A stretch of 64,000 nucleotides of DNA from Marinobacter sp. Arc7-DN-1 (GTDB taxonomy: Bacteria > Pseudomonadota > Gammaproteobacteria > Pseudomonadales > Oleiphilaceae). A program made the position numbers and the translations under genes. Where the stretch lies: NCBI RefSeq assembly GCF_003441595.1, contig NZ_CP031848.1:496001-560000 (forward strand), in the 5' to 3' direction. The notes beneath the pieces are model-generated. The model was not told the origin of the DNA and did not search any database. It worked only from the letters and a program-made list of their open reading frames with translations. Below are positions 37,628-51,583 of the stretch, piece by piece (position 1 is the first letter of the stretch; each line of letters begins with the position of its first letter).

Positions 37628-38652
37628 GCTTCCGGTCTCTGACACCTGTTCAGCAAAGACGACTGAGAAACTTCCGGAACAACCGACGGGGGTTCTGGTC
37701 TCTCTGGCTTTTCCTCGCTCTCTTCGGCCTTTCCCTGGTGGCTGAGCTGATCGCCAACGACTCCCCTCTCATTGTTTCCTACAAGGGAGAGTTCTATTTT
37801 CCGGTTGTTGAATCGGTGCCGGAGGAAACGTATGGCGGCTTCCTGCCTACCGAGGCCAATTACCGGGACCCTTTTATTGCCGGCGAGATCAAGGCCAATG
37901 GCTGGATGCTCTGGCCACCCATCCGGTTCAGTTACAACACGATCAATTACGATCTTGAGGTCCCCTCACCGGCGCCGCCCAGCGCGGAGAACTGGCTGGG
38001 AACCGATGACCAGGGGCGGGATGTCGCTGCCAGGGTAATCTATGGCTTCCGGATTTCTGTGCTCTTTGGTCTGACACTGACCATCGCCAGTTGCATTGTC
38101 GGAGTCATTGTCGGCGCCGTTCAGGGCTTTTACGGTGGCAAAATCGACCTGCTGGGTCAGCGCTTTATTGAGATCTGGTCCGGCCTGCCAGTGCTGTATC
38201 TGTTAATCATTCTTTCCAGTATTGTTCAGCCAAATTTCTGGTGGCTGCTTGGGATCATGCTGCTTTTCAGCTGGATGGGGCTGGTGGATGTGGTACGTGC
38301 AGAGTTCCTGCGGGCCCGTAATTTCGAATATGTGAAGGCTGCCCGGGCCCTGGGGCTGGACAACGGCAAGATCATGTTCCGGCATATCCTGCCCAATGCC
38401 ATGGTGGCCACCCTCACCTTTTTACCGTTTATCCTGACCGGGGCGATTACCGGTCTGACCTCCCTGGATTTTCTGGGCTTTGGCCTGCCCTCGGGCTCGC
38501 CATCCCTCGGCGAACTGATCGCCCAGGGCAAAGCCAATCTCCATGCACCCTGGCTCGGGATTTCCGCGTTCGTGTCCCTGTCACTGATGCTCACCCTGCT
38601 GGTGTTTGTCGGCGAAGCCGTTCGTGATGCCTTTGATCCGAGAAAGAGCTGA
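37624..38652 (+). CDS. yejE: ABC transporter permease YejE
   Basis: A 342-aa permease of the DppC/OppC type. An N-terminal anchor helix (about 24-41) is followed by a large periplasmic loop. Five membrane helices follow, with the EAA loop [22 protein letters not shown] contacting the ATPase. It starts at a GTG overlapping the yejB stop (GTGA). It is followed 1 bp later by the ATPase gene. Confidence 0.92.
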   Translation: MSFRSLTPVQQRRLRNFRNNRRGFWSLWLFLALFGLSLVAELIANDSPLIVSYKGEFYFPVVESVPEETYGGFLPTEANYRDPFIAGEIKANGWMLWPPIRFSYNTINYDLEVPSPAPPSAENWLGTDDQGRDVAARVIYGFRISVLFGLTLTIASCIVGVIVGAVQGFYGGKIDLLGQRFIEIWSGLPVLYLLIILSSIVQPNFWWLLGIMLLFSWMGLVDVVRAEFLRARNFEYVKAARALGLDNGKIMFRHILPNAMVATLTFLPFILTGAITGLTSLDFLGFGLPSGSPSLGELIAQGKANLHAPWLGISAFVSLSLMLTLLVFVGEAVRDAFDPRKS

Positions 38653-38653
38653 T

Positions 38654-40258
38654 ATGAACCACCTGCTTCAGATTTCCGATCTTTCTATCCGGTTCGATCA
38701 GGGCCCGACAGCGGTCGATTCACTGTCACTGGCCATTCATGAAGGCGAAACGCTGGCGCTGGTGGGTGAAAGTGGCTCCGGGAAATCCATCTCGGCGCTC
38801 TCGATACTGCGGCTGCTGGATGAGCGGCACGCCAGTTATCCAGGCGGCAAAATCCTGTACCGGGGTGAGAACCTGCTTACTGCTAACGTGAAACGGATTC
38901 GCCAGATCCGCGGGCGGGAGATCGGAATGATCTTTCAGGAGCCGATGACTTCCCTGAATCCGCTGCATACGGTGGAAAAGCAGATTGGAGAGGCACTCGA
39001 ACTCCATAAAGGCATGCGAGGGCCCCGGGCCAGAGAGCGCTCTCTGGAGCTGCTGGAGCTCGTCGGTATCCAGAACCCGGAAAGCAAACTGGGCGCCTAC
39101 CCGCATCAGTTGTCCGGCGGCCAGAAACAACGGGTGATGATTGCCATGGCCCTGGCCAACGAGCCGGATCTTCTGATTGCGGACGAACCGACGACGGCGC
39201 TGGACGTAACCGTGCAAAAACAGGTGCTGGAGCTGCTCCGGGATCTACAGAAAAAGCTGGGCATGGCGATTCTGTTGATTACCCACGATCTGTCCATCGT
39301 GCACCGCTACGCGGATCGGGTTGCGGTGATGGAACACGGCAAACTGGTGGAGGAAGCAGATACAATAGACCTGTTTTCGTCCCCCCGGCATGCCTACACC
39401 AAAAAGCTTCTGGATGCGGAACCACCAGAAGCGCCGTTGGCATTGGGGCAGAATGCCGAGGCACTGCTTACTGTTGACCAGCTGGACGTTCGCTTTGCTA
39501 TCCGGAAAACCCTGTTTGGCAAGGTAAAAGAGTCGTTTCATGCCGTACAGAGCGCCGGATTTGAACTGAACCGCGGTGAAACCCTCGGCATTGTCGGTGA
39601 AAGCGGCAGTGGCAAAACGACCATTGGTCACGCCCTGCTCAAGCTCACCGCCAGCACCGGCAGCATCCGCCTGGCGGGAGAAGAACTGGCGTTTCTCAAC
39701 CAGAAAGAGTTCCGCCCCTGGCGCCGCCGGGTTCAGATCGTGTTCCAGGATCCGTTTGGAAGCCTCAGCCCGAGGATGTCGATTGCCGAAATTGTCCGTG
39801 AGGGCCTGGAAATTCATGATCGGGAAAACGCCAGTGAACATGACCGGAAAGTGATCCGGGCGCTCACCGATGTTGGCCTGGATCCGGAGGCGCGGCACCG
39901 CTACCCCCATGAATTCTCCGGGGGCCAACGCCAGCGGATTGCCATTGCCCGGGCGCTGGTGCTGCAACCGGATCTGATTATTCTCGACGAACCTACCTCG
40001 GCCCTGGACCGCACCGTCCAGAAGCAGGTAATTGAGCTGTTGCGGGATATCCAGGCCCGTTATGGTCTAAGCTATATCTTTATCAGCCACGATCTGGCCG
40101 TTGTGCGTGCCCTCAGCCATAAACTGCTGGTGCTGCAGCATGGCCGGATTGTTGAATACGGAAACGCGGCCGACATCTTCCGCTCACCCCGCGCGGACTA
40201 TACTCGCGAGCTGCTGAATGCCGCGTTCTTTTACCAGAACACAACTACGACTATTTGA
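38654..40258 (+). CDS. yejF: ABC transporter ATP-binding protein YejF (two nucleotide-binding domains)
   Basis: A 534-aa protein with two fused ABC ATPase domains. Walker A occurs twice as GESGSGKS and GESGSGKT. The signature sequences are LSGGQKQR and FSGGQRQR, and Walker B is [12 protein letters not shown] and [12 protein letters not shown]. It powers the YejAB E importer at the cytoplasmic face. The ATG at 38654 lies 1 bp after the yejE stop; a longer frame from 38606 overlaps yejE and is not used. fabI follows after 66 bp. Confidence 0.93.
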   Translation: MNHLLQISDLSIRFDQGPTAVDSLSLAIHEGETLALVGESGSGKSISALSILRLLDERHASYPGGKILYRGENLLTANVKRIRQIRGREIGMIFQEPMTSLNPLHTVEKQIGEALELHKGMRGPRARERSLELLELVGIQNPESKLGAYPHQLSGGQKQRVMIAMALANEPDLLIADEPTTALDVTVQKQVLELLRDLQKKLGMAILLITHDLSIVHRYADRVAVMEHGKLVEEADTIDLFSSPRHAYTKKLLDAEPPEAPLALGQNAEALLTVDQLDVRFAIRKTLFGKVKESFHAVQSAGFELNRGETLGIVGESGSGKTTIGHALLKLTASTGSIRLAGEELAFLNQKEFRPWRRRVQIVFQDPFGSLSPRMSIAEIVREGLEIHDRENASEHDRKVIRALTDVGLDPEARHRYPHEFSGGQRQRIAIARALVLQPDLIILDEPTSALDRTVQKQVIELLRDIQARYGLSYIFISHDLAVVRALSHKLLVLQHGRIVEYGNAADIFRSPRADYTRELLNAAFFYQNTTTTI

Positions 40259-40324
40259 GCGTTACCCTGGCCAGACCACATCAGGGATAATGCACCAAAA
40301 TCAGGAACACAGGGAGAACGACCC

Positions 40325-41110
40325 ATGGGAATCCTCAGTGGCAAGAAAGCACTGATCGTTGGCGTAGCCAGCAAACTGTCCATCGCTTACGGCATTGCCG
40401 AGGCCTTCGCCCGGGAAGGCGCCGAACTGGCGTTTACCTACCAGAATGAAAAGCTGCAGCCACGGGTTGAAAAATTCGCGGAGCAATGGGGCAGCAAGCT
40501 GACCTTCCCCTGCGATGTCGCCAGCGACGACGAAATCGAAAATGTCTTCAGGGAGCTCGGCAAACACTGGGACAACATCGACATCATCGTGCACGCGGTT
40601 GGCTATGCCCCGGGCCACGAGCTTGATGGCAACTATGTTGACGTGACCACCCGCGAAGGCTTCCGAATCGCCCACGACATCAGCTCCTACAGTTTTGTCG
40701 CCCTGGCCAAGGGCGCCCGCGGCATGATGCATGAAGGCAGCTCCCTGATCACCCTGAGCTACCTGGGGGCTGAAAAGGTTCTGCAGAATTACAACGTCAT
40801 GGGCCTTGCCAAGGCATCCCTTGAAGCAAACGTTCGCTACATGGCTGCCAGCCTCGGCCGGGATGGCATCCGCGTGAACGGCATTTCCGCGGGCCCGATC
40901 AAGACTCTGGCCGCTTCCGGCATCAAGAGCTTCCGGAAAATGCTGGCTGAAAATGCCAGGCGCGCACCGCTTCGTCGCAATGTAACCATTGATGAAGTGG
41001 GTAACGCCGCCGCGTTTCTGGGATCGGACATGGCCAGTGGCGTTACCGGCGAGATCATGTACGTCGACGCCGGTTTCAACATCACCGGTATGGGCGAACT
41101 GGAAGAATAG
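40325..41110 (+). CDS. fabI: Enoyl-[acyl-carrier-protein] reductase (NADH), FabI
   Basis: A 261-aa SDR-type enoyl-ACP reductase. It begins [23 protein letters not shown] with the FabI-specific cofactor loop. The catalytic Y-x6-K is in [19 protein letters not shown]. It performs the last reduction of each fatty-acid elongation cycle and is the target of triclosan in other bacteria. A GGGAGAACGACCC leader provides the ribosome site. A terminator follows. Its place after yejF matches P. aeruginosa (recalled). Confidence 0.94.
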   Translation: MGILSGKKALIVGVASKLSIAYGIAEAFAREGAELAFTYQNEKLQPRVEKFAEQWGSKLTFPCDVASDDEIENVFRELGKHWDNIDIIVHAVGYAPGHELDGNYVDVTTREGFRIAHDISSYSFVALAKGARGMMHEGSSLITLSYLGAEKVLQNYNVMGLAKASLEANVRYMAASLGRDGIRVNGISAGPIKTLAASGIKSFRKMLAENARRAPLRRNVTIDEVGNAAAFLGSDMASGVTGEIMYVDAGFNITGMGELEE

Positions 41111-41140
41111 GTTTTCCCTCCCCGCTGAATCAGCGAAAGG

Positions 41141-41163
41141 GCCGGCTTGATGCCGGCTTTTTT
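41141..41163 (+). terminator. Rho-independent terminator after fabI
   Basis: GCCGGC-TTGAT-GCCGGC followed by six T residues, 31 bp after the stop codon. Confidence 0.85.
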
Positions 41164-41214
41164 CGTCTGACGGATTGTAACCTTGACTGGCTGCACTCTC
41201 CCTCAGCCCCGCCG

Positions 41215-41628
41215 TCAGCCCTCGGACATGGCCCTGGCCACCGCCTCCACCCACTCAATGTATGCGGTTTCGTCGGACTCGATAATCCGCACCCCCACCA
41301 AAAAGGCAGACTCGTGGGGCCGGCACCAGACCACTTCCACCATCAACCGGAAGGGCTGGTCGTGATTGCCCAGAAACACCATCGCCGGTAGCAGTGCATC
41401 CAGTGAGACCGGCTCGGCAGAAAACAGGCAAAGCCCGCCGGCTGAAATATCGCGAATACCACATACCAGTTCCTTGCCAGCAGGCCCGGCATCTTCCAAC
41501 GATCCCGGAGGACCGGATTCGAGCGCCAGAATAGCCCGGGCCCGGGCAGTCAGCCGGTAATCCGCCCGGTTATCCTGATCAATACGGGGTTCGTGCTGCG
41601 TTCCGAAGCTGTAATCGTTATCTGTCAT
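41215..41628 (-). CDS. PilZ-domain protein (c-di-GMP binding)
   Basis: A 137-aa protein made of one PilZ domain. The R-x-x-x-R stretch is in RADYRLTARAR, and the D-x-S-x-x-G motif is in IRDISAGGLCL. Both are the di-GMP contact motifs. The C-terminal beta barrel includes VEVVWCRPHESAFLVGVRI. PilZ proteins respond to cyclic di-GMP in motility and surface behaviour. The ATG at 41628 has AGGA 8 bases upstream; an upstream ATG at 41655 overlaps the next gene and is less likely. It lies 23 bp after the DUF1631 gene on the same strand, so the two may form an operon. Confidence 0.88.
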   Translation of the reverse strand: MTDNDYSFGTQHEPRIDQDNRADYRLTARARAILALESGPPGSLEDAGPAGKELVCGIRDISAGGLCLFSAEPVSLDALLPAMVFLGNHDQPFRLMVEVVWCRPHESAFLVGVRIIESDETAYIEWVEAVARAMSEG

Positions 41629-41651
41629 TGTTGTTATTCCTGCATCAGCGA

Positions 41652-43475
41652 TCAATTTCGGCCTACCCGGATACGGCCAACTACCCTGCTGAGGGTGTCA
41701 TCGAATTCTGCGGAAGTTCCGAGAACCCGGATCCGCCCCTCAACAATACCCCCTACCAGCTCGTCTTCAATAAACTCGCGCCGGTTGAGTCCCAGCCGGT
41801 CTACAAACACCAGTTTTCTGGAGGCGTTGATTCGTACTGCCAGTTTCAGCCTTGCCGGCTCTTCCGAAGCGTCGTCTGGCTGCACGACAATCCAGCCACC
41901 CAGTTTGATGCCGTCGACCTGCTTCTCGGCCAGAAGCGTTTTCTCCATTCGGATTCGTTCCTGCCCGGCCTTCTCGTCAGCTATACGCTGCTCTTCCACT
42001 GCCTGCCGTTGGCGTTCAAGTTCCGCTTCCCTTGCCGCCTCCAGCTCCCTGCGGCGTTCCTGGGCAGCCTCTTTCTCGCGCCGGAGTTCTTCCGCCCGCA
42101 CTCTGGCAGCCTCGGCGGCCTGTTCCCGTAGCCGGCGTTGCTTGTTACACACGCGGGCCAACAGCTCCACGGTCTCCGCAAGCACCTTGCCAAAAGTCGT
42201 GAGTGTCGGCAGTGTCCGGAGTTGCTGCTTACCCAAAGCCTGCTGGAAGTCACCCCAGGGCTGAAGCCCCAATTTTACGCCGGCACCGTTTGTCCAGAGA
42301 ATTTCTGCCGATTCGCCCAGAAACGCATAGAAAAAGCGGCGTTGCTCGCCCAAACCTTCACCTTCGACAAACCACTGGCCCTCAAAGGATTCGAATGCTT
42401 CTTTCGGCGGCGTTTCGAACCCCAGCCAGGCCGGATCCCATTGAAAGCTGCCGGCCGCCGGAAGGGCATCAACCAGGTCCGGCACCTCACCCCGAAGCCG
42501 GGACACCATAACGGCCTCAATGCCGGACAGCGCATCTGCCGGTAAGGGCCTGTTGTGCACCCTGCCCCAGACGTCGAAAATCCGGTCTCCGATTTGCTCC
42601 CCCACATGATAGAGCCGGTTCCGGTCTTTATCCGAGAGCGAAGGGTCGCCAATCCAGACCAGCCATTCAAGGAGCTTGCTGGCGTGCCGGAAGGTTTCAC
42701 CCTCCAGGCCGGAATCCCATACCGACTGTTTCAGCAGGCCCTGCCAGTAATCCAGGATAAACCGGACGATGGACACAGGCACCCGGCGCCCCTGTAATGC
42801 GCGCCCGATCAGCGCCCTTGAAACCTGGTCTGCCTTGCGTTGTCTGGCCGCCCCGTGCTCCGTCTCCAGCAGCCGCTGCCTGAGTTTTCCGGCCTGGGCA
42901 TTTCGTTTGGCCGCATCTTCCTGCCACTGTTGGCAAAAGGCTTCCAGGGATTCCACGCTGCCGGATTCGAAACTTGCCGACACGGCAATTACAAGGGCAT
43001 CAAGCTGATCAAGCAGAACCTTGCCGGAACGACCTCCGGAATCGTTCCAGCCACGCCACTCCTGCAAACTGTCCAGCCACGCCAGCAGGGTTTCGCTGAA
43101 TGTTTTTTTACCATCAAGGTTCATTCGCCAGGCGAAGTAAAACCTGAGCCGTGCAATCCTGCGGGCGAGGCCCGGGTGCAAGCCGCTGGTTTTGAGGAAA
43201 ACATCCATGATGCGATCGGCAACATAGGCAGCGTTGATCTGGCGGGCCGACCACTCCAAGTGTACGGAGCGGATAACCTGGGTAACGCGTTCATCCCGTT
43301 GTTCAGACCAGCAGGAGAGCAGCAATGGGCGCCAGTCGCTTATGGCATCCGGTGCAAGCTTTCCGGCAGGGTACGGAAGATCAGGAACCCGGATACCGGC
43401 CAGGACGTCGTCTATTTTGCCCGAAACCGCCCGTCGGGAAGGCACATCCTGCGGTCTCTGCCTGTATCGTGACAT
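41652..43475 (-). CDS. DUF1631 family protein
   Basis: A 607-aa soluble protein matching DUF1631. A helical N-terminal two thirds includes IGDRIFDVWGRV-like segments. A strongly charged coiled coil rich in R/E/A spans about 435-515. A small C-terminal beta domain follows, with LKLAVRINASRKLVFVDRLGLN, the usual family tail that resembles a divergent PilZ-like barrel. Function is unknown. It is co-directional with and 23 bp upstream of a PilZ gene, suggesting a role in c-di-GMP-linked behaviour (inference). It is divergent from the DAHP synthase gene. Confidence 0.8.
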   Translation of the reverse strand: MSRYRQRPQDVPSRRAVSGKIDDVLAGIRVPDLPYPAGKLAPDAISDWRPLLLSCWSEQRDERVTQVIRSVHLEWSARQINAAYVADRIMDVFLKTSGLHPGLARRIARLRFYFAWRMNLDGKKTFSETLLAWLDSLQEWRGWNDSGGRSGKVLLDQLDALVIAVSASFESGSVESLEAFCQQWQEDAAKRNAQAGKLRQRLLETEHGAARQRKADQVSRALIGRALQGRRVPVSIVRFILDYWQGLLKQSVWDSGLEGETFRHASKLLEWLVWIGDPSLSDKDRNRLYHVGEQIGDRIFDVWGRVHNRPLPADALSGIEAVMVSRLRGEVPDLVDALPAAGSFQWDPAWLGFETPPKEAFESFEGQWFVEGEGLGEQRRFFYAFLGESAEILWTNGAGVKLGLQPWGDFQQALGKQQLRTLPTLTTFGKVLAETVELLARVCNKQRRLREQAAEAARVRAEELRREKEAAQERRRELEAAREAELERQRQAVEEQRIADEKAGQERIRMEKTLLAEKQVDGIKLGGWIVVQPDDASEEPARLKLAVRINASRKLVFVDRLGLNRREFIEDELVGGIVEGRIRVLGTSAEFDDTLSRVVGRIRVGRN

Positions 43476-43650
43476 CCGTTCCCCGTACTTAAGAAGCGTT
43501 GAAAAGACCCTGTAAATGACGCAGTATAACCAACTCGCCGGGGTTTACCGCAACATTGCACCGGTGTTATTCGCGTCAATCTGTAACTCTGCCGGCACCG
43601 TCGATCGCACATCAGGGTTGCAAGGATCAGAATCGGGGAAACAGAACAAC

Positions 43651-44727
43651 ATGTCGGGCAACAAGCTAGAGAATCTGAATGTGGCGAGCCAGGAAACACT
43701 GATCACTCCTGAAGCGCTGAAAAAGGAGATGCCACTCTCCGAGAAGGCCGCTGAGACCGTATCCAAGGGTCGCCAGGCTATCTACGACATTATGGACGGC
43801 AAAGACCACCGGCTGTTCGTGGTCGTTGGCCCCTGCTCCATTCACGACGTTGAAGCCGCCCGGGATTATGCCACGCGACTGAAGAAACTGGCCGACGAAG
43901 TCAGTGACACCCTGCTGATCGTAATGCGCGTCTATTTTGAAAAGCCCCGTACTACCGTTGGCTGGAAAGGCCTGATCAACGATCCGCACCTGAACGACAC
44001 TTTTGATATTGAGCAGGGGCTGCATATCGGCCGCCGTTTGCTGCTGGACATCAATGAGCTTGGACTGCCGGCGGCCACCGAGGCACTCGATCCGATCTCC
44101 CCCCAGTATCTCCAGGACACCATCGCCTGGTCCGCCATCGGCGCACGTACTACGGAATCCCAGACGCACCGGGAAATGAGCAGTGGCCTGTCCATGGCGA
44201 TCGGCTTCAAGAACGGCACCGATGGCAGCCTCGATGTGGCGGTCAACGCCATGAAGTCTGTCTCACACCCCCACAGTTTCCTGGGCATTGACCAGCAAGG
44301 CCAGGTGGCCATCATCCGAACCAGGGGTAATAACTATGGCCACGTTGTTCTGCGTGGCGGTGGCGGCAAGCCCAACTACGATTCCGTCAGTGTGGCCCTG
44401 TGCGAGCAGGCACTGGACAAGGCCGGCCTGCGCAAGTCCGTGATGATCGATTGCAGTCACGCCAATTCCAGCAAGGACCCGGCTATCCAGCCGCTGGTTA
44501 TGCAGGATGTGACCCACCAGATTCTTGAGGGTAACTCCTCAATCCAGAGCCTGATGGTTGAGAGCAACATCAACTGGGGCAACCAGCCTCTTCCCGGCAA
44601 TCTGGCCGACCTGAAATACGGCGTCTCCGTGACCGACGCCTGTATTGACTGGCCAACCACGGAGAAAGCTGTCCGGGATATGCGCGAGAAGCTGAAGGAT
44701 GTGCTGCCGAAACGCAAGATCGGCTAG
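43651..44727 (+). CDS. 3-deoxy-7-phosphoheptulonate (DAHP) synthase, class I
   Basis: A 358-aa AroFGH-type enzyme, the first step of the shikimate pathway (phosphoenolpyruvate + erythrose-4-phosphate). Motifs are VVGPCSIHD at about 57-65, MRVYFEKPRTTVGWKG, GARTTESQTHRE and MIDCSHANSSKD. Which aromatic amino acid inhibits it cannot be read. The ATG at 43651 is chosen with a GGGGA ribosome site, although the frame is open back to 43516. The 175-bp upstream region shows no leader peptide with Phe, Tyr or Trp runs. Confidence 0.93.
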   Translation: MSGNKLENLNVASQETLITPEALKKEMPLSEKAAETVSKGRQAIYDIMDGKDHRLFVVVGPCSIHDVEAARDYATRLKKLADEVSDTLLIVMRVYFEKPRTTVGWKGLINDPHLNDTFDIEQGLHIGRRLLLDINELGLPAATEALDPISPQYLQDTIAWSAIGARTTESQTHREMSSGLSMAIGFKNGTDGSLDVAVNAMKSVSHPHSFLGIDQQGQVAIIRTRGNNYGHVVLRGGGGKPNYDSVSVALCEQALDKAGLRKSVMIDCSHANSSKDPAIQPLVMQDVTHQILEGNSSIQSLMVESNINWGNQPLPGNLADLKYGVSVTDACIDWPTTEKAVRDMREKLKDVLPKRKIG

Positions 44728-44754
44728 GCGCCATCAGTATCAGAACGGGGAGCC

Positions 44755-46964
<2,210 letters not shown>

Positions 46965-48302
46965 TCAGCGGTAGCGTTTACGGGGACTTTCAGTGTTGCG
47001 GGAATCAAGCCGCTGGCGTTTCTCGGCCAGCTTGATTTCCAGGCCGCGATTGACAGGCTGATAATACCGGCGCTGATGGATGGCTTCTGGAAGGTAGGAC
47101 TCCCCGGCTGCAAACCCCTCGGGTTCGTCGTGGGCATACCGGTAGGAATCACCGTGGCCCATGCTTTTCAGAAGCTTGGTGGGTGCGTTCCGAAGGTGAA
47201 CCGGCACCTCGTAGTCCGGGTCCTGTCTTATGTCTGCCATGCACTGGTTAAAGGCCTTGTAGACGGCATTACTCTTGGGCGCCAGCGCCAGATAGGTAAC
47301 GGCCTGGGCAAGAGCCAGTTCACCCTCCGGTGAGCCGAGCCTCTCCAGCGCATCCCAGGCTTCCATGCTCAATTGCAAGGCGCGGGGGTCGGCATTGCCG
47401 ATGTCTTCACTGGCAATACGAACCAGTCGCCGGGCCACATACAGCGGATCACAGCCACCATCCAGCATCCGGCACAGCCAGTACAGTGAGCCATCCGGGT
47501 CGGAACCGCGAACCGACTTATGCAGGGCGGAAATCTGATCGTAGAACACATCACCGCCTTTATCGAACCGGCGCAGGCTGGTCTGCATGACCTGCTCAAG
47601 CTGATCCGCCGTTATCCGGTCGTTTCCTGCCTCGTCCGGCTCGGCAAGATCGGCAGCCACTTCCAGAATATTCAGCGCACGACGCGCATCTCCGCCGGAG
47701 GCTGAAGCCATCAGGGTTAACACGTCGTCTTCGACCATCAGGCGGCCGCCAAACCCCTCCCCGACTACCAGCGCACGTCGCAACAGCCGGAGAATGTCCT
47801 CTTCCCCGAGATTCCTGAGTACGTAGACACGTGTGCGCGACAGCAGTGCGCTGTTCAGCTCAAAGGACGGGTTTTCGGTGGTGGCACCCACAAAAATGAA
47901 AGTGCCGTCTTCGATGTGCGGCAGGAAGGCATCCTGCTGGCTCTTGTTGAACCGGTGGACCTCGTCCACGAACAACAGAGTGTCCCGCCCCTGGGACTGC
48001 TTTCGGTTGCGGGCCCGCTCGACGACAGCGCGAATCTCTTTCACGCCGCTCAGAACGGCTGAAACCGTCTCGAAACTCAGGTCACCGACATTGGCCAGCA
48101 ATTGGGCAAAGGTGGTTTTACCAACACCGGGAGGCCCCCAGAGGATCATCGAGTGGAGTTGCCCCTGCTCCACCGCACGCCTGAGAGGCTTGCCCTGGCC
48201 GACCAGGTGGGCCTGCCCGACATAGTCGTCGAGGGTTGCCGGCCGCATTCTCGCAGCAAGAGGCCGGAAGCCCCCGGCTTCCGTGAACAGGCTGTCCTGC
48301 AT
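46965..48302 (-). CDS. rarA: Replication-associated recombination protein A (RarA/MgsA)
   Basis: A 445-aa AAA+ ATPase. Its features are [20 protein letters not shown] at the start, Walker [11 protein letters not shown] at about 55-64, Walker [21 protein letters not shown], and sensor 1 [18 protein letters not shown]. The C-terminal MgsA domain is present. It acts at stalled replication forks. Its ATG overlaps the lolA stop by 1 bp, so it is co-transcribed with ftsK-lolA. Confidence 0.94.
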   Translation of the reverse strand: MQDSLFTEAGGFRPLAARMRPATLDDYVGQAHLVGQGKPLRRAVEQGQLHSMILWGPPGVGKTTFAQLLANVGDLSFETVSAVLSGVKEIRAVVERARNRKQSQGRDTLLFVDEVHRFNKSQQDAFLPHIEDGTFIFVGATTENPSFELNSALLSRTRVYVLRNLGEEDILRLLRRALVVGEGFGGRLMVEDDVLTLMASASGGDARRALNILEVAADLAEPDEAGNDRITADQLEQVMQTSLRRFDKGGDVFYDQISALHKSVRGSDPDGSLYWLCRMLDGGCDPLYVARRLVRIASEDIGNADPRALQLSMEAWDALERLGSPEGELALAQAVTYLALAPKSNAVYKAFNQCMADIRQDPDYEVPVHLRNAPTKLLKSMGHGDSYRYAHDEPEGFAAGESYLPEAIHQRRYYQPVNRGLEIKLAEKRQRLDSRNTESPRKRYR

Positions 48303-48955
48303 CAGGCCCCGTCCCGGATAATATCAACGCCCTCCGGGTATTCGAGGGTAAAGGCGCTGGCTTCAACCGGCTCGTTCAGCCTGATCCGGTCAAAGCTCAG
48401 AATGCTGATCTGGGACAGGGAGTCCTGCATTCGCATTTCCTGCAACTCCCCCTTGAAAAAGGTCAGCCTCAGGGATATGAACAGGGAATCCGGGCTTCGT
48501 GGCTCCAGGGTAAACTCACGGGTATGGTCACCAATCCGGCGGCCGGACACCCGGTAGGTTTCTTCCAGGTTATCCACTTCACCGCTGAGCAGCAGCGCCG
48601 GCGTGGATTGCACCCGGTCGTCCAGATTATAAATCGTCACCTGCTCCAGGTCCGGATCGTAGACTTCAACGGTGTCACCGTTGCTCACGATAAATTGGGA
48701 AAGTGGCGCACTGGTTTCCCAGTAGAACAGGCCCGGACGCTTGGCTTTCAGGGAACCGCGGGTTTCCTGCACCTTGTTGCCGTTTCCGTTGACCACGATC
48801 TGGATAAAATCCGCCTGGTAGGATTCGTAGCTTTCCAGCAGGGAGGCCAGTTCACCGGCCCCGGCGCTGGAATTGGTTTCGCCAGCCACGGCAACACTGG
48901 TGAAGACGCCAATAAACGCCAGCGTTAGCAGGCGGTTCAGGAATGACTGTCGCAT
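48302..48955 (-). CDS. lolA: Outer-membrane lipoprotein carrier protein LolA
   Basis: A 217-aa periplasmic chaperone. A signal peptide of about 24 residues (cleavage near SVAVAGE) precedes a concave beta sheet domain. The latter includes [25 protein letters not shown] and [15 protein letters not shown]. LolA carries lipoproteins from LolCDE to LolB at the outer membrane. It follows ftsK by 12 bp and overlaps rarA by 1 bp. Confidence 0.93.
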   Translation of the reverse strand: MRQSFLNRLLTLAFIGVFTSVAVAGETNSSAGAGELASLLESYESYQADFIQIVVNGNGNKVQETRGSLKAKRPGLFYWETSAPLSQFIVSNGDTVEVYDPDLEQVTIYNLDDRVQSTPALLLSGEVDNLEETYRVSGRRIGDHTREFTLEPRSPDSLFISLRLTFFKGELQEMRMQDSLSQISILSFDRIRLNEPVEASAFTLEYPEGVDIIRDGA

Positions 48956-48967
48956 TACAACTTACTC

Positions 48968-51577
48968 CTAATCTCTTGGTGGAGGCGGAGCCAGAACTTC
49001 GCGGGCGCCATTGTGGCCCGCGGCGCTCACCACGCCCGATGCTTCCATGGCATCAACCAGGTTTGCAGCCCGGTTGTACCCGATCTTGAACTTCCGCTGC
49101 ACGGACGAAATCGAGACACGGCGACCTTCGGTGACGAAGGCAACTGCCTCGTCAAACAGGGCGTCTCCCTCGCTGTCGCCGCCTTCGGACAGGTTCGGCA
49201 CGCCCGGCAGGCTCTCACCCTCGGCACCGCTCAGCACATCGTCCACGTACACTGGTTCGCCCCGGGCCTTCCAGGCACTGACCACACGATGAACCTCGTC
49301 ATCATCCACAAACGCCCCGTGCACCCTGACCGGCAACCCAGAGCCCGGAGGCAGGTAAAGCATGTCACCGTGGCCCAGCAGCTGTTCAGCGCCGCCCTGA
49401 TCCAGCACGGTCCGGGAATCGATCTTGGACGAGACCTGGAAGGACATCCGGGTTGGAATATTGGCCTTGATCAGACCTGTGATCACGTCAACGGACGGGC
49501 GCTGTGTCGCCAGAATAAGGTGAATACCGGCCGCCCTTGCCTTTTGCGCAATCCGGGCAATCAGCTCCTCAACCTTTTTGCCAACGATCATCATCATGTC
49601 GGCAAATTCGTCGATCACCACCACAATGAACGGCAGCGTTTCGAGTTCCGGCCGTTCCTGCTCATCATTGGCAAGGTATTCGTCCGGCTTCCAGAACGGA
49701 TCCAGCAGCGGCTCACCCGCCGCCACCGCATCCTTTACCTTGCGGTTGTAACCGGCGAGGTTACGAACCCCGAGGCTGGCCATCAGCCTGTACCGCCGCT
49801 CCATTTCGGCAACGCACCAGCGCAGGGCATTGGCCGCTTCCTTCATGTCGGTGACCACCGGCGCCAGCAAGTGGGGAATGCCATCGTAGATGCTCAGCTC
49901 GAGCATCTTCGGGTCAACCATGATAAAGCGGACATCTTCGGGGCCGGCCTTGAGCAGCATACTCAGCAGCATGGCGTTAACGCCAACGGATTTACCGGAA
50001 CCGGTGGTGCCGGCTACCAGCAGGTGCGGCATCTTTGCCAGGTTGGCCACCATGGGATTGCCGCCGATGTCGTTACCCAGCGCCAGGGTCAGCGGTGAGC
50101 TGGACTCCTGGAATACCCGCGCGCCCAACACTTCACTGAGACGGACCATTTCCCGCTCTTCATTGGGAATCTCGATACCAACCACGGATTTGCCGGGAAT
50201 AACCTCAACAACCCGAACGCTCAGTACCGCCAGTGACCGGGCCAGATCCTTGGCAAGATTAGAGATTTTGCTGACCTTCACCCCGGCCGCAGGCTTGATT
50301 TCAAATCGGGTGATAACGGGGCCGGGATTAACCTCGACCACTTCCACGGAAACCCCGAAGTCAGCCAGCTTCTCTTCCAGCAATCGGGACATATGCTCGA
50401 GGGATTCTTCCGAATAGCCCTTCTCCTGATGCTCCTCGGGGGGATCAAGCAGGGAAATGGGCGGGATCGGGCTTTCAATATCTTCCAGCAACGATGGCTG
50501 TTTGTTGCTCTTGTCGTTTGACCGGGACGGCTGTTCGTCCTTCTTGAACGGTGAAATCTTCAGAGAACGGCCTGCCGGCTGAGGGGCCGCTGCGTTTTGC
50601 GATTTTTCAGGCTTGATGGCACTGGCAGGCGCCTCGTCCCGCGAGCTGAAGCTCTCGAGCCGCGCCGGCTCCGGATCAACAGTCGCAGACAATCCGTCCA
50701 GACCCGGTTCAACACGATCCCCGGAGGGCTTCGTAGCTGCCTTGGGCTTTTTCGGTTTTTTCGGACCGAAGCCAGGGATGTGCTGCCACCATCGCCGGCC
50801 CGTCGCCTTGTCTCTAGTTCCGGGTTTTTCGGTCGGGGGTATTCGATCCTTGATAACCGGCGGTTCCGCCTTCGGTGCAGGCCCTGGTGCAGGCCCTTCC
50901 CGGGAATCCGGTCTGGCCGTGGCCGGTTTGCGGCCACCGCTGAACAAACCCTTGATCGCCAACCCGGTTTTCAGGGTCAGGCTACCCACCTGATCCATCA
51001 GCCAGAACCAGGACAATCCCGTAGTAACGGTCAGGGCAAACAGAAAAATAGCAATCAGAAGCAGAGTGGTTGCCGGCAGGTTGAAGAAGCGCACCATGGC
51101 ATCCGCCACCGTCGTTCCAAGCACTCCACCGGACGATACGCCAAGGCCGAACACCGAGTACAGCGACAAAAGGCTGGTTGCCGAGAGCAGAATCAGCAAA
51201 AACCCGCCAAAGCGCATCAGAAACAGCGGCCAGTGCAGATCCAGGGAATCATTGCGGCGACGGATGAGCATCAGGGCGTAGCCTGCAATCATCAGGGGGA
51301 ACAGGTAAGCCACATGGCCAAAGAAATCCATGAACAGACTGGCCAGCCAGGCGCCGGTGCGACCGGCGTAGTTCTGGACGCTGGTGTCGTGGCCGATACT
51401 GGCCCAGCCCGGGTCTGAAGGGCTGAAGGTCACCAGTGCCATGGACAGGTAGATGCAGAGAGAAATTAACGCAATCACAGCGCCTTCACGGGCGCCCTGT
51501 GCAACCAGTCGGCGAAAGCGCAGCTGCTTCTCTGTCAGTTCCTGTGGTGCTCTTTTCGCTTTTGCGGATTCGGCCAT
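48968..51577 (-). CDS. ftsK: DNA translocase FtsK
   Basis: An 869-aa divisome protein. Four transmembrane helices lie within about residues 30-200. A proline- and lysine-rich linker (about 215-375) is shorter than in E. coli. The motor domain has Walker [17 protein letters not shown] and Walker [13 protein letters not shown]. The C-terminal winged-helix gamma domain ([23 protein letters not shown]) reads KOPS sites. It coordinates chromosome dimer resolution with septation. It starts 6 bp after metZ. Confidence 0.95.
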   Translation of the reverse strand: MAESAKAKRAPQELTEKQLRFRRLVAQGAREGAVIALISLCIYLSMALVTFSPSDPGWASIGHDTSVQNYAGRTGAWLASLFMDFFGHVAYLFPLMIAGYALMLIRRRNDSLDLHWPLFLMRFGGFLLILLSATSLLSLYSVFGLGVSSGGVLGTTVADAMVRFFNLPATTLLLIAIFLFALTVTTGLSWFWLMDQVGSLTLKTGLAIKGLFSGGRKPATARPDSREGPAPGPAPKAEPPVIKDRIPPTEKPGTRDKATGRRWWQHIPGFGPKKPKKPKAATKPSGDRVEPGLDGLSATVDPEPARLESFSSRDEAPASAIKPEKSQNAAAPQPAGRSLKISPFKKDEQPSRSNDKSNKQPSLLEDIESPIPPISLLDPPEEHQEKGYSEESLEHMSRLLEEKLADFGVSVEVVEVNPGPVITRFEIKPAAGVKVSKISNLAKDLARSLAVLSVRVVEVIPGKSVVGIEIPNEEREMVRLSEVLGARVFQESSSPLTLALGNDIGGNPMVANLAKMPHLLVAGTTGSGKSVGVNAMLLSMLLKAGPEDVRFIMVDPKMLELSIYDGIPHLLAPVVTDMKEAANALRWCVAEMERRYRLMASLGVRNLAGYNRKVKDAVAAGEPLLDPFWKPDEYLANDEQERPELETLPFIVVVIDEFADMMMIVGKKVEELIARIAQKARAAGIHLILATQRPSVDVITGLIKANIPTRMSFQVSSKIDSRTVLDQGGAEQLLGHGDMLYLPPGSGLPVRVHGAFVDDDEVHRVVSAWKARGEPVYVDDVLSGAEGESLPGVPNLSEGGDSEGDALFDEAVAFVTEGRRVSISSVQRKFKIGYNRAANLVDAMEASGVVSAAGHNGAREVLAPPPPRD

Positions 51578-51583
51578 GAATGC

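Noticed and set aside
43476..43650. Possible attenuator or leader peptide before DAHP synthase
   Set aside because: No short frame rich in aromatic residues and no terminator-antiterminator pair were visible.
49013..50098. 361-codon open frame antisense to ftsK
   Set aside because: Shadow of ftsK, rich in His, Gln and Arg as expected from reverse-strand reading of this gene.
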